A stretch of 28,175 bases of DNA from Granulosicoccus sp964498925 (GCA_964498925.1 CAZCKD010000018.1:1-28175), one strand, 5' to 3'; shown: positions 14,907 to 24,392, numbered from the stretch's first letter. The notes: a model not told the origin generated them from the letters alone. Numbers and translations are program-made.

Positions 14907-16988
14907 CTAAACAGCTTCTTTCTTATGGAAGCTAATAACCGGTTCCATCATCTGCAAACGTTCATCCGAAAGATGGCATTTGATGGAGTGTCCGTTCGCA
15001 AGCTCTTTGACAGGCGGCAGCTCCGTATCGCAGAGATTGTTCCCCACTTCTGATTTATGACCACATCGTGTCTGAAATGGGCAACCGGAAGGAGGATTCA
15101 GGGCTGAAGGGATGTCTCCTTCCAGCACGATCTGTTTTTTCTCTACGCTGGTATCTGCAATAGGGATGGCTGACAACAACGCTTCCGTATATGGATGATA
15201 AGGAGGTGCAAATATGTCGTCGGTGGTGCCCTGCTCCACAATGTGGCCCAAGTACATAACGACTACGCGATCCGCTATGTATCTCACCACAGACAAGTCA
15301 TGGCTAATAAACAACATGGTTGTCTTTGCTTCGCGCTGAATTTCCATCAGTAGCTCGGTTACTGCGGCTTGGACCGATACATCAAGCGCCGATACAGGCT
15401 CATCTGCCACAACTACTTTAGGTTGACCGGCGAAGGCTCTTGCAACACCAATGCGTTGCTTCTGACCGCCTGATAGCTGTCTGGGCATACGCTCCGCAAA
15501 TGCGCGCGGAAGCTTTACCAAGTCGAGCAACTTAAGCATGCGTTCTTTGCGATCTTCCTGATCGTCACCAATATCGAATTTTTCTAGCGTCCGCATAATT
15601 TGCGAACCAACAGAGTGACTAGGATTCAAGGTGTCAAACGGATTTTGGAAAACCATCTGTACTGAAGCAACAGTATCTGTAGATCGGTTACCGACTTCTG
15701 TATCTCCGATAGATACGTCACCTAGCATGACATCACCATCAGTCGCCGTTTCTAAACCAAGAAGTACCTTGGCCAGCGTTGACTTACCACAACCTGATTC
15801 ACCGACAATTGCCACGGTTTCTGCTTCTCGCGCTTGCAGAGTAATAGATTCGTTGGCTTTAACCGTACGCGTCTCACTACCACCGAACATCTTGTTGGCA
15901 GCGACATCGTAGTATTTCTTCAGGTTACGAACATCAAGTACCACCTCTCCCGGTGTCGCAGGATCACTGACAACTGGACGTTCAGGTTCTGCATTCCAAT
16001 CAATCTGATCGATACGCACACATCGTGAGCGATGATTATCCTCACCCTCGACTGCCAACATTGATACAGCCCCGGCATTACATTCACTTTCTATATAGTG
16101 ATCGCAACGTGGGCCAAAGTTACAACCAACGGGTCTTTCCATCGGAAGTGGCAGCTGTCCGGGAATAGCGACGAGTGGACGGGTATTTTTATCGGCGCCT
16201 GGCAACGGAATGGAATTGAACAGACCTTGCGTGTATGGGTGACGCATGCTGTCGAATACTTCATGAACAGTGCCGGTTTCGACAGCTTCGCCCGAGTACA
16301 TCACTGTAATTCGGTCACACGTCTCCAGTATCAAACCTAAGTTGTGCGAAATAAACAGCATTGATGTACCTGTCTCACGCGCCAATTCTTTAATCAGCTG
16401 CACGATGCCAGCTTCTACCGTTACGTCCAACGCCGTTGTCGGCTCGTCAAGCAACAACAAATCAGGTTTAGATAGCAGCGCCATAGCGATAACAATTCGC
16501 TGTTGCTGACCACCTGAAATCTGGTGGGGATACGCATTCATGACGCGAGCAGGGTCTGGCAGTTTTACTGACTCTAACATCGCAACGGAACGCTTATAAG
16601 CTTCATCCTGACTGACATTTTCATGAATGATCAGCACTTCCATGAGCTGTTTACCAATCTTCATGGCAGGGTTTAGAGATGCCATTGGTTCCTGATAAAT
16701 CATGGCTATCTTCGAACCACGAATATCACGGAGTTCTTCGTCAGACATCTCCCCCATATCTTTTCCACGGAATTTTATCGATCCGCCGACGATTTTTCCG
16801 CGGTTACCCATATCCCGCATGATGCCGAGAGCGACCGTTGATTTGCCACAACCAGACTCTCCTACCAGACCCATGGTCTCTCCAGGCATAACCTTGCAGG
16901 AGAAGTCCATAACGGCAGGAATCTCACCAGCTCTTACAAAGAAAGAGATGTTTAGATTGTCGATTTCTAATATGGGTTCAACACTCAT
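14907..16988 (-). CDS. Fused dual-ATPase of a dipeptide/oligopeptide ABC importer (DppD-DppF type)
   Basis: A 693-residue protein with two complete nucleotide-binding domains. The first has Walker A GESGCGKST (43-51), signature SGGQQ (158-162) and Walker B LLLLDEP (177-183). The second has Walker A GESGCGKS (396-403), signature LSGGQ (505-509) and Walker B VVVADEP (525-531). Each half ends in the oligopeptide-ATPase extension with a GCxFxxRC cysteine box (288-295 in the first), known to hold an Fe-S cluster in some relatives. The two ATPases, usually separate DppD and DppF, are fused in one chain here. It energises import through the adjacent permeases. It starts 71 nt after the DppC-like gene and closes the four-gene transporter operon. 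Confidence 0.94.
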   Translation of the reverse strand: MSVEPILEIDNLNISFFVRAGEIPAVMDFSCKVMPGETMGLVGESGCGKSTVALGIMRDMGNRGKIVGGSIKFRGKDMGEMSDEELRDIRGSKIAMIYQEPMASLNPAMKIGKQLMEVLIIHENVSQDEAYKRSVAMLESVKLPDPARVMNAYPHQISGGQQQRIVIAMALLSKPDLLLLDEPTTALDVTVEAGIVQLIKELARETGTSMLFISHNLGLILETCDRITVMYSGEAVETGTVHEVFDSMRHPYTQGLFNSIPLPGADKNTRPLVAIPGQLPLPMERPVGCNFGPRCDHYIESECNAGAVSMLAVEGEDNHRSRCVRIDQIDWNAEPERPVVSDPATPGEVVLDVRNLKKYYDVAANKMFGGSETRTVKANESITLQAREAETVAIVGESGCGKSTLAKVLLGLETATDGDVMLGDVSIGDTEVGNRSTDTVASVQMVFQNPFDTLNPSHSVGSQIMRTLEKFDIGDDQEDRKERMLKLLDLVKLPRAFAERMPRQLSGGQKQRIGVARAFAGQPKVVVADEPVSALDVSVQAAVTELLMEIQREAKTTMLFISHDLSVVRYIADRVVVMYLGHIVEQGTTDDIFAPPYHPYTEALLSAIPIADTSVEKKQIVLEGDIPSALNPPSGCPFQTRCGHKSEVGNNLCDTELPPVKELANGHSIKCHLSDERLQMMEPVISFHKKEAV

Positions 16989-17059
16989 GGTTTACTCACT
17001 CTAGGTCGTTCCGTCGACGTTGTTCATTCAATGTGATTGAGACTGCGTAAGGGGCGTCA

Positions 17060-18214
17060 CTAATCTTTCAGTGACTCTTCTCTTAAGCCGTCAGCAAGCA
17101 GGTTAAGACCCAACACCAACGTCATCAAAGCGATGGTTGGCGGAAATGCCGGGTGTGGATAAACCGCAAGAAGCTTTCGCCCTTCGTTTATCGTTGTGCC
17201 CCAATCAGGACTCTCAGGCGTCACACCAAGACCGAAAAATCCCAGAGTACCTAGCAGAATTGTCGTGTAACCAATTCGTAGACAGAAATCGACAATCAAC
17301 GGGCCACGTGCGTTAGGCAACACTTCCCAAAGCATGATGTACCAGGGCTTCTCACCGCGAGTTTGTGCAGCCGCAACGTAATCACGCGTTTTAATATCGA
17401 TGGTGAGTCCACGCACGATACGAAAGACCGTTGGTGAATTAACAAACACAACAGATACGAATATGTTCAATAGATTCGGATCCATATAGAAGACACCCAA
17501 CGGATCTTTATTGAACGCAAGACCTGAATAGGCCCAGAACCCGAGTACTAATGTAATAGATAACAGTACAAACAACTTCTTGGGTTGTTCTCTATAACGT
17601 GAAGAGAACAACATACAGAAGAATATAATGGGAAATAAGAACAAAACACCAGCTAGCCAGAGTGGCACACCTGTCGATCGTATTTCGGGTGTCACCAACA
17701 GGAAGAACAATAGGATAACTGGGAACGCTAGTACCAGATTGGCGAGAAAGCTTAAGAACGTATCCAGTCGACCACCGTAGAAACCTGAAGGCAGACCCAG
17801 CGTAATACCCACCATGAAGGCGAAAACTGTCGCTGCCGGTGCAATGGCTAGAACAATCTGGCTGCCCTTAACCATTCTGCTGAATACATCTCGTGCGAGG
17901 TTGTCACCACCGAGCAGATACCATTGGCCTTCCATACCTGACACAGGCCATCCGGGTTTTTTGTTTTTCATGCCCGAGATCTGCGTCAGCGGATCCATAG
18001 TAGCAATGACGTCGGCAAATATTGCCGTTAGCACCCAGAACATCACAAGCACGAGTCCAGTGACTCCTACGGGGCTGCCGAATAGTTTTCCGTAGAGTCC
18101 TAAGCGACCCCGAAAGATATAAGACAGCGTCAAGATGACCGCCAATCCGATCCAGACGGGCGTAAATTGCACCATGATCTGGGTGAATATTTCTAATGCA
18201 GTTAAGCGTTCCAT
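17060..18214 (-). CDS. Oligopeptide-type ABC transporter permease (DppC-like)
   Basis: A 384-residue inner-membrane protein of the binding-protein-dependent transport family. The EAA loop, which contacts the ATPase, is DYVAAAQTRGEKPWYIMLWE followed by VLPNA. The OppC-type N-terminal cytoplasmic/periplasmic segment is present. It is longer than the usual roughly 300 residues: a hydrophobic segment around residues 190-240 (FLFPIIFFCMLF and ITLVLGFWAYSG) adds what look like two extra membrane spans before the EAA loop. A good GAGGAG lies about 6 nt upstream of the ATG, and the gene starts 10 nt after the DppB-like gene. The transported compound is not predictable; such systems carry peptides, opines, nickel chelates or glycosides. 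Confidence 0.92.
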   Translation of the reverse strand: MERLTALEIFTQIMVQFTPVWIGLAVILTLSYIFRGRLGLYGKLFGSPVGVTGLVLVMFWVLTAIFADVIATMDPLTQISGMKNKKPGWPVSGMEGQWYLLGGDNLARDVFSRMVKGSQIVLAIAPAATVFAFMVGITLGLPSGFYGGRLDTFLSFLANLVLAFPVILLFFLLVTPEIRSTGVPLWLAGVLFLFPIIFFCMLFSSRYREQPKKLFVLLSITLVLGFWAYSGLAFNKDPLGVFYMDPNLLNIFVSVVFVNSPTVFRIVRGLTIDIKTRDYVAAAQTRGEKPWYIMLWEVLPNARGPLIVDFCLRIGYTTILLGTLGFFGLGVTPESPDWGTTINEGRKLLAVYPHPAFPPTIALMTLVLGLNLLADGLREESLKD

Positions 18215-18224
18215 AGTCTGCTCC

Positions 18225-19271
18225 TCAATTTACCCGAATGCGTGGATTGAGAAACGCATAACCAATATCGGATATGAGTTGTGTTAACAGAACAACAAAT
18301 ACAGCAACCACCGAGCAAGCTAACAAGAGCTCGATGTCATTGTTACCCACTGCAGCAACCAGTGTCCAACCAAAACCTTTGTAGTTGAACAGTGTTTCAA
18401 CGATGACAACACCGGTTAACAACCAGGGAATCTGGAGCATGATGACGGTGAATGGCGCTATCAAGGCATTGCGCAATGCGTGCTTTAAAACAACAGCCTT
18501 AAAACTTAAGCCTTTCAGACGAGCCGTTCGAATATATTGCTCTGTCATAACTTCAGCCATCGAGGCACGCGTCATTCGCGCAATATAGCCCAAACCGTAT
18601 AAGGCCAGCGTTATTACCGGTAGCGTAAAGTTCTCGAAGGTGATGTTTTCCATGGCCGTTGCAGCTGTACTTTTAAACCAGCGCAGACCACCAAACTTAC
18701 TGGCAAAAAATATGATGAATATGACGCCGGATACATACTCGGGCGTCGATGTGGTCAAGATGGAAAAGGCTGAGAGACTACGATCCGTTTTGGATCCCTC
18801 CCTCATACCTGCAATAACACCGATGATAAGTGCTGCCGGTATCATCACAAGCAGCACGCACAGCATCAGTTTTCCGGTTAAACCTAGTTTTTCCGAAACA
18901 ATTCCTGAAATATCGGTTTTAAAGACCAGAGAGAATCCCCAATCACCCTGCAACAATCCGCAAAATTTGGGTGGGTTCTCCGGATCTTCTGCGCGACGAA
19001 TACAGCGTCCTTGCAGTTCACCTTCTTCATCAACGCGCGTCCAACCAGGAGCGACTCCCAACCATTCGCCGTATCTTTTAATTAGGGGTTGTCGATAACC
19101 GTTTTTATCGAGCCATGACTGAACTTGATCGTCAGTCATTCGCATGTTGCCTTCGCTCTTGGTCAGCTTCTCAAGATTCGGCTCGAGATTCGTCAACGCA
19201 AAGACGATAAATGTTAAACAGAAGGCCGTTAACAGCATTACGCCAAAACGCCTTATTAAAAAGCTACCCAT
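18225..19271 (-). CDS. Oligopeptide-type ABC transporter permease (DppB-like)
   Basis: A 348-residue inner-membrane permease with the OppB/DppB N-terminus (FLIRRFGVMLLTAFCLTFIV), about six transmembrane segments and the EAA loop YIRTARLKGLSFKAVVLKHA. A long hydrophilic periplasmic insertion after the first span (about residues 35-120) carries three cysteines. AGGAG lies 5 nt before the ATG. It pairs with the DppC-like permease and is the first gene after the intrinsic terminator, so its expression depends on read-through or its own promoter. Confidence 0.93.
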   Translation of the reverse strand: MGSFLIRRFGVMLLTAFCLTFIVFALTNLEPNLEKLTKSEGNMRMTDDQVQSWLDKNGYRQPLIKRYGEWLGVAPGWTRVDEEGELQGRCIRRAEDPENPPKFCGLLQGDWGFSLVFKTDISGIVSEKLGLTGKLMLCVLLVMIPAALIIGVIAGMREGSKTDRSLSAFSILTTSTPEYVSGVIFIIFFASKFGGLRWFKSTAATAMENITFENFTLPVITLALYGLGYIARMTRASMAEVMTEQYIRTARLKGLSFKAVVLKHALRNALIAPFTVIMLQIPWLLTGVVIVETLFNYKGFGWTLVAAVGNNDIELLLACSVVAVFVVLLTQLISDIGYAFLNPRIRVN

Positions 19272-19302
19272 CGGTACTCCTGTTTAATAAATATTTATGC
19301 AT

Positions 19303-19336
19303 AAAAAAAGGACTGCCCTTTTGAGGCAGTCCTTTT
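19303..19336 (-). terminator. Intrinsic terminator/attenuator between the binding-protein and permease genes
   Basis: Perfect 12-bp arms AAAAGGACTGCC (19306-19317) and GGCAGTCCTTTT (19325-19336) enclose a 7-nt loop. On the minus strand the stem is followed by seven T residues (complement of 19303-19309). It lies 16 nt after the stop of the binding-protein gene and in front of the permease genes. This arrangement usually gives high binding-protein levels with reduced permease/ATPase expression. Confidence 0.9.
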
Positions 19337-19352
19337 ACTCACAACAAAGAAC

Positions 19353-21029
19353 TTATGCTTTCCAGTACAGATCCTGAGGACGCATCTCGAAAGTGATGTG
19401 GTGATTACCACCACCCAAGTTAGCCTTGGTGTAGTTAGACAGTGTACGCCAGTAAGGCTGAACGATAACACCTTCGTCTTGCATGATTTGCTCACAGATC
19501 TTGACCTGCTCACGACGCTTATCTACATCAGCCAAAGCCACGGCGGCCTTCAGAGCTGCGTCAAACGCTTCGTTTGCAAAGCCAGCTTCGTTCCAAGCTT
19601 CGCCAGAGCGATATGCCAGACCCAGAACCTGAACACCGAGTGGACGGTGGTTCCAGTTAGTCGAAGAGTACGGGTATTTTGCCCAATCGTTCCAGAAAGT
19701 AGATCCAGGGAGAACGGTACGCTTAACTTTAATACCTGCTTTTCTCAGCATGTCTGCAACGGCATCAGTCGTATCTTTACGATAGCCTGCATCCAGAGAT
19801 AGAAGCTCGTGCTCGAAGTCACCCATGCCTGCTTCTTCCATCAACGCTTTCGCGCCAGCTGGATCAACAGCTTGCTTTGGCAGTTCTGCGTAGTCAGGAT
19901 GCATTGGTCCAACGTGATGGTTTTCAGCTGTTACACCTAAACCACCAATACCGAGCTCAAGACAAACTTCAGGATCAACCGCCATAGCCAATGCACGACG
20001 TACTCGTACATCTGCGTAAGGCTTAGCACCGTCAACTTCAGCGTTTTGGTTAGGACGGATAACGATGGTTGCAGCAGTAACAACATCGTTGCGCTGGAAG
20101 TCTTCAAGAGTATCCATGAGTTCAACCATTTCAGCACCTTCTGCGCTGTACATGAAATCGACTTCGTCAGATTCCATAGCACCAAAGTGAGCTGCTGGCT
20201 CTGTACCGTAATCGATGTACTCGACTCGATCCATCCATGCACCATTGCCTTCGTTCCACCAAGTGTGATCAGCATTACGAACAAGCACGCCTTTCTCACC
20301 AACCTTCAGGCTTTCTGGAACGTAAGCACCAGTACCCAGAGGAGCTTCGAGAGCTTTTTCTGAGTCGTAGTCTTTGTGGACTATTGCCGCAGGGTAATCA
20401 GCCATACCAGCGATTAAGGAAATGTCCGGAGCAGGCAGTGACAGCTTAACTGTGTGGCTATCCATAACTTCGATGGCGCCTTCGATCGCTTTACCTGAGT
20501 CTGCATCGATCAGAGTTGCGAAACGGCCAGCCATTGAGTTGCCTTCAACGCTCTTGTCACACCAGCCAGTGATGTTGCGTGCAACGTCTTCTGCGGTGAA
20601 GTCGTCACCGTTGTTCCATTTAACGCCCTTACGAACGTTCAGTGTGTAAGTCTTGGCATCGTCGCTGACATCCCAGCTTTCGAGCAGCTTGCCGGTAAAT
20701 GTTGCATCGTTATTGTACTCAACTAAGTACTCCAACCAACCGCGTGAAAAGTTAGCGATTTGAGACCAGTCATAAGTGCGAGGATCTTTCAGAGCTCGAA
20801 CTTCAGTCTGGTAACGGGCAGTTCCGCCCATTTGCTTATCCATTGCGTGTGCAACAGAAGGCGCAGACAGTCCGAGCATGCCGTAGGCAGTCGTGGCGCT
20901 AGCGCCAAAAATACTCGCGATAGCCAGAAATTCACGTCGAGTAACGCCGTCGCCGGAGTTACGGACCGATTCGGCCATTTCAGTCACTTGAGCCGGTAAA
21001 TCCTGCCCGTTTTTCTTTTTAAAATTCAT
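19353..21029 (-). CDS. Tat-exported extracellular solute-binding protein, family 5 (DppA/OppA-like)
   Basis: A 558-residue SBP_bac_5 protein. The N-terminus has the twin-arginine motif TRREFLA (residues 30-36), a hydrophobic stretch and a likely signal-peptidase site near APSVAHA (56-62), so it is folded in the cytoplasm and exported by Tat, which is less common than Sec for this family. The mature part carries family hallmarks such as TYTLNVRKGVKWNNGDDFTA and ARNITG. It captures the solute in the periplasm for the DppBC-like permeases. The start is secure: GGAGG (21036-21040) sits 6 nt before the ATG. First gene of the transporter operon. Specificity (peptide, opine, other) cannot be read by eye. 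Confidence 0.94.
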   Translation of the reverse strand: MNFKKKNGQDLPAQVTEMAESVRNSGDGVTRREFLAIASIFGASATTAYGMLGLSAPSVAHAMDKQMGGTARYQTEVRALKDPRTYDWSQIANFSRGWLEYLVEYNNDATFTGKLLESWDVSDDAKTYTLNVRKGVKWNNGDDFTAEDVARNITGWCDKSVEGNSMAGRFATLIDADSGKAIEGAIEVMDSHTVKLSLPAPDISLIAGMADYPAAIVHKDYDSEKALEAPLGTGAYVPESLKVGEKGVLVRNADHTWWNEGNGAWMDRVEYIDYGTEPAAHFGAMESDEVDFMYSAEGAEMVELMDTLEDFQRNDVVTAATIVIRPNQNAEVDGAKPYADVRVRRALAMAVDPEVCLELGIGGLGVTAENHHVGPMHPDYAELPKQAVDPAGAKALMEEAGMGDFEHELLSLDAGYRKDTTDAVADMLRKAGIKVKRTVLPGSTFWNDWAKYPYSSTNWNHRPLGVQVLGLAYRSGEAWNEAGFANEAFDAALKAAVALADVDKRREQVKICEQIMQDEGVIVQPYWRTLSNYTKANLGGGNHHITFEMRPQDLYWKA

Positions 21030-21324
21030 TCATATCCTCCAGTGGATTGCAAAACCAGTCTAGGATGCCAGTTGCCAGGTTATTCGACAATTGATTTTTG
21101 CAATTTTGTTAAAAGTCTTTGTAAATATTTGATATACCGACGATTTCTGCAAACCGCCTTTCATTGAAAACCGTTTAAATTCAACAACTAAAGGGTAACA
21201 TTTGCGGCGCCTTCCTGCAGGGCGGTGTCATCAAGAGACTGAAATTGCCGCTTCGGGAACCATATTTGTCGCCTCGGGACGGTGCAATGCCCCAATAATT
21301 GATACTTATGGCTAGTCTATTCGG
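21030..21324. other. Gap containing the promoter of the binding-protein operon
   Basis: A 295-nt AT-rich non-coding segment between the monooxygenase stop and the binding-protein start. The Shine-Dalgarno GGAGG (21036-21040) is clear. I see only weak promoter-like hexamers and no convincing terminator, operator or small gene. Confidence 0.4.
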
Positions 21325-22587
21325 CTATTTTCCGACGCATTCATGGTGATAGTCGAAATACTGCCGCTGTTTCACGATTTGGTCGGACACGTACTTCGCA
21401 TCGTGCCAGACACCCCAAATGAATGAAGAACCCCTGCGCGATTGCCAAGGGAGACCCAGGAAGTAGACACCCGGTTCTGATGATACGCCCCGCTGGTGCT
21501 TCGGCTTTCCTTGTTCATCAAAAGCATCCACTTGCAACCATTGGTAATCTGATTGGTAGCCTGTCGCCCAGATGATGTTGGTGATGTTTTTCTCTGCTAA
21601 GTCCAGCGTAAGCGTGGGTGAAGTAAAACATTCCGGATCAGTATCGAGCACCTTCGCCTCAGGTTCCAGCGGCAAATCCAGCCCGTTTCGAGCAATAAAG
21701 GCATCGGCTTCATCTAAAACAGAGAGATAATTTGCATCCCCGTTTTCAATATTTTTGCGTACGTCATCTGAGAGCGTCAGAACGCCATTCGAATAGCTTT
21801 CAGTCAGCCCCAGCAAGTTCATACCACGTGCCGCAAAACGCCGGAAGTCCACAGTATTTCCACCGTGTGATCCGCTAACAGCTATCGTGACGTGTTCAGT
21901 GCCAGGCGCGAGCGCGGCGGTATCCCATTTTCCAAGCACCCCGAGCCACCAAACAAAATCTCGGCCTCGATAGCTGCGGGGCGGTCTGTCGTGTGGTCCG
22001 ACCGATAAATAAACTGTTCGATCCGAACGCAATAATTCGTCGGCGATCTGTGAGCCGGACGAACCCGCACCCACGACTAGTACGGCACCGTCTGACAGTT
22101 GCTCTGGATTAAAGTAGGCATTTGAATGCAGCTGATTAATGCTCGGCAGCTCGGGAACGATGGGGGGAATGATTGGCGTTTGAAAAGGCCCGGTTGCAGC
22201 AATTACGGTATCCGCTTCGATTACACCGTCTGATGTTTGAACGATGAAGCCTTCTCTACGCTCTATTTTTCTAACGCTCTGGACGTCGACGCCACATCGA
22301 ATAGGCGCGTTGATCTGATTCGCATAGGATTCGAAATATTGAACGACGTCCTCTTTGCCGGGAAAGGCATCCGGGTGGATGTTTTCAAATTCCATCGTTG
22401 GAAATCGGTCATGCCACGCGGGGCCATTGGCGACTAAGGAATCCCAGCGTCCGGTTCGCCATCGTTCGACAATGCGCTCACGTTCCAGTATCAAGTGAGA
22501 AATTCCAGCCTGGCCCAGATGTTCGCTGGCGGCCAAGCCCGCTTGACCACCACCCACTACCAAGGTGTGCACACGTTCAATTGACAT
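21325..22587 (-). CDS. Flavin-containing monooxygenase-like NAD(P)/FAD oxidoreductase
   Basis: About 420 residues with two Rossmann motifs: FAD-binding GGGQAG at residues 12-17 and NAD(P)-binding GAGSSG at 173-178, plus the ATG motif at 131-133 and a second ATG (IWATGYQ) near the C-terminus. It belongs to the CzcO-like group of FMO/Baeyer-Villiger-type flavoproteins that use NADPH and O2 to oxygenate soft nucleophiles or ketones. The start at ATG 22587 (MSIERVH) is chosen because a GGAAG lies 10 nt upstream; an in-frame TTG at 22641 would add 18 residues. The N-terminus and spacing differ from bacterial trimethylamine monooxygenase (Tmm), so I do not call it tmm despite the Tdm-like gene nearby. 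It is transcribed divergently from the sulfatase. Confidence 0.88.
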   Translation of the reverse strand: MSIERVHTLVVGGGQAGLAASEHLGQAGISHLILERERIVERWRTGRWDSLVANGPAWHDRFPTMEFENIHPDAFPGKEDVVQYFESYANQINAPIRCGVDVQSVRKIERREGFIVQTSDGVIEADTVIAATGPFQTPIIPPIVPELPSINQLHSNAYFNPEQLSDGAVLVVGAGSSGSQIADELLRSDRTVYLSVGPHDRPPRSYRGRDFVWWLGVLGKWDTAALAPGTEHVTIAVSGSHGGNTVDFRRFAARGMNLLGLTESYSNGVLTLSDDVRKNIENGDANYLSVLDEADAFIARNGLDLPLEPEAKVLDTDPECFTSPTLTLDLAEKNITNIIWATGYQSDYQWLQVDAFDEQGKPKHQRGVSSEPGVYFLGLPWQSRRGSSFIWGVWHDAKYVSDQIVKQRQYFDYHHECVGK

Positions 22588-22651
22588 AACCAAAGATCTT
22601 CCTTTAGCGCGACGCCGGTAAAGTGCTTTGTTGGTGAACAAAACCGGTTCT

Positions 22652-22732
22652 TAGTATATGGGATACGCCTGCTGGATACACATGTAGATGCGCCAGTTTT
22701 CGTGCAGCTGCACGTGCTCTGACCATATACTA
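22652..22732. promoter_or_regulatory. Divergent promoter region with nested inverted repeats
   Basis: A perfect 10-bp inverted repeat, TAGTATATGG (22652-22661) and CCATATACTA (22723-22732), brackets a perfect 14-bp palindrome CGTGCAGCTGCACG (22701-22714). Each arm of the outer repeat contains TATACT, a good -10 hexamer, pointing outward: 22726-22731 towards the sulfatase and the complement of 22653-22658 towards the monooxygenase. No consensus -35 is present at the right spacing. The palindrome sits where the sulfatase -35 should be, suggesting a regulator-dependent divergent promoter. Confidence 0.6.
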
Positions 22733-22775
22733 GAGCTTCCTGTTAGACAAACTCCCACATACGAGTACGCGCTTT

Positions 22776-24392
22776 ATGAATGTCCTGTGGATAATGGCCG
22801 ATCAACTTCGCTGGGACTACCTAAGTTGTTTTGGTGCTGATCACATCGAAACGCCCAATCTCGATGCTCTAGCCAACAAAGGCGTCAGGTTTAACCGAAC
22901 CTACGTTCAGTCTCCTATCTGCGGGCCTAGTCGCATGAGCTTTTACACTGGCCGGTATGTTCGCAGCCATGGTTCGACCTGGAACGGTTTCCCTCTGCGC
23001 ATCGGTGAAGTCACGTGTGGCGACTATTTAAGAGAGCTGGGCGTCAAATGCTCTCTGGTAGGAAAAACGCATATGACACCAGATATGGATGGAATGAAGC
23101 GCCTCGGAATAGAACCGGAAAGTACTATCGGTGCTCTTGTCAGTGAGTGTGGTTTTGACGTCTTTGTGCGTGATGACGGAACTAACCACAGTAACTATCC
23201 AGGAAGATGTGGCGAGGATTACGATCAGTATCTGCGCGACCATGGAATGGATGGCGAAAATCCCTGGGAAGAATGGGCAAACACTGGCACAACGCCAGAA
23301 GGCGAATTGGTATCGGGTTGGATGCTGGAAAATGCTGCCTATCCGGCACGCGTGCCTAAGGAGCATTCTGAATCTGCATGGCTCACTACGCGTGGCATAG
23401 AATATATTGAGTCTCAAGGCGATGAGCCCTGGTTGTGTCATCTCAGTTATATCAAGCCACATTGGCCATACCTGGTGCCCGAGCCCTACAACACAATGTA
23501 TTCCACCGACGACCTGCCACCGGTTAACCGTAGTGATGCAGAGAAGATGACGGACCATCCTTTGATGCAATCATGGATGAAGATGCGGGTTAGCGAAAGC
23601 TTTTCACGCGATGAAGTTCGGGACATCGTTGCACCTGTATACATGGGACTTATAAAAGAGCTAGATGATCAATTAGGTCGCCTGTTTGACTATCTGGAAA
23701 ACAGTGGCCGAATGGAGGACACCATGGTTGTATTCTGTTCTGACCACGGAGACAACATGGGCGATCACTGGATGGGTGAAAAAGATCTGTTTCATGATTG
23801 CTCTGCCCGAGTGCCACTGATCATTTATGATCCGCGCGTTGAAGCTGATGACACACGCGGCACCGTTAATGAACACTTAGTAGAAGGAATTGACCTGCTG
23901 CCAACGTTTGTTAACTTCTTCGGTGGTCAAGTGAAACCTCACATCGTTGAAGGACGCTCCTTAGAGCCTCTGCTTCACGGCGAGTCGACAGATTGGCGAC
24001 AGTATTGTATTTCCGAATACGATTACGCCACGCGAGATGCATTAAAGTCGCTGGATATTAATCAGGAAGACGCCCGTCTGGTCATGGTTTTCGATGGTCG
24101 CTGGAAGTACGTACATGTAGAGACCATGCGCCCTATTCTCTATGACTTAGAGACCGATCCGGACGAATTGGTTGATCTGGCAACCGATCCTGCTTTTGCA
24201 GAGCAACTGGAACGTTTGACCGCCTTGCATTTTGAATGGAGCAGGCAGCATCACAATCGGACCACTCGAAGCGCTGAGATTATTCAGAAAATGGCTGATA
24301 GTAGAGAACCCCCGGGGATTCTCATCGCTTACGCCAACAAGGAAGAGCTGGAAGCCGACGGATTGGAACTACCGCCGCACGTGACACGCTAA
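22776..24392 (+). CDS. Type I sulfatase (formylglycine-dependent, alkaline-phosphatase superfamily)
   Basis: A 538-residue hydrolase with the sulfatase signature CGPSRMSFYTGR at residues 49-60. Cys49 is the residue a formylglycine-generating enzyme would convert to the catalytic formylglycine. The metal and active-site set is complete: Asp9 and Gln10, Arg53, Lys97 and His99 (GKTH), His229 (KPHWP), Asp323 and His324 (SDHGDN), Lys336 (GEKD). The Lys-x-His pair favours a true sulfatase over the related phosphonate monoester hydrolases, which carry Tyr-x-Thr there. There is no signal peptide, so it acts in the cytoplasm on an imported sulfate ester. Choline sulfatase is unlikely because it uses a CxPGR variant and a distinctive C-terminus. 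It lies upstream of the Tdm-like gene on the same strand with a 189-nt gap. Confidence 0.9.
   Translation: MNVLWIMADQLRWDYLSCFGADHIETPNLDALANKGVRFNRTYVQSPICGPSRMSFYTGRYVRSHGSTWNGFPLRIGEVTCGDYLRELGVKCSLVGKTHMTPDMDGMKRLGIEPESTIGALVSECGFDVFVRDDGTNHSNYPGRCGEDYDQYLRDHGMDGENPWEEWANTGTTPEGELVSGWMLENAAYPARVPKEHSESAWLTTRGIEYIESQGDEPWLCHLSYIKPHWPYLVPEPYNTMYSTDDLPPVNRSDAEKMTDHPLMQSWMKMRVSESFSRDEVRDIVAPVYMGLIKELDDQLGRLFDYLENSGRMEDTMVVFCSDHGDNMGDHWMGEKDLFHDCSARVPLIIYDPRVEADDTRGTVNEHLVEGIDLLPTFVNFFGGQVKPHIVEGRSLEPLLHGESTDWRQYCISEYDYATRDALKSLDINQEDARLVMVFDGRWKYVHVETMRPILYDLETDPDELVDLATDPAFAEQLERLTALHFEWSRQHHNRTTRSAEIIQKMADSREPPGILIAYANKEELEADGLELPPHVTR

Noticed and set aside
21325..22587. Trimethylamine monooxygenase (Tmm)
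   Set aside because: The N-terminal GGGQAG region and following residues match CzcO-like flavoproteins rather than the Tmm pattern; proximity to a Tdm-like gene is not enough.
22776..24392. Choline sulfatase or phosphonate monoester hydrolase
   Set aside because: The signature CGPSR differs from the CxPGR of choline sulfatase, and the Lys97-x-His99 pair differs from the Tyr-x-Thr of phosphonate monoester hydrolases.
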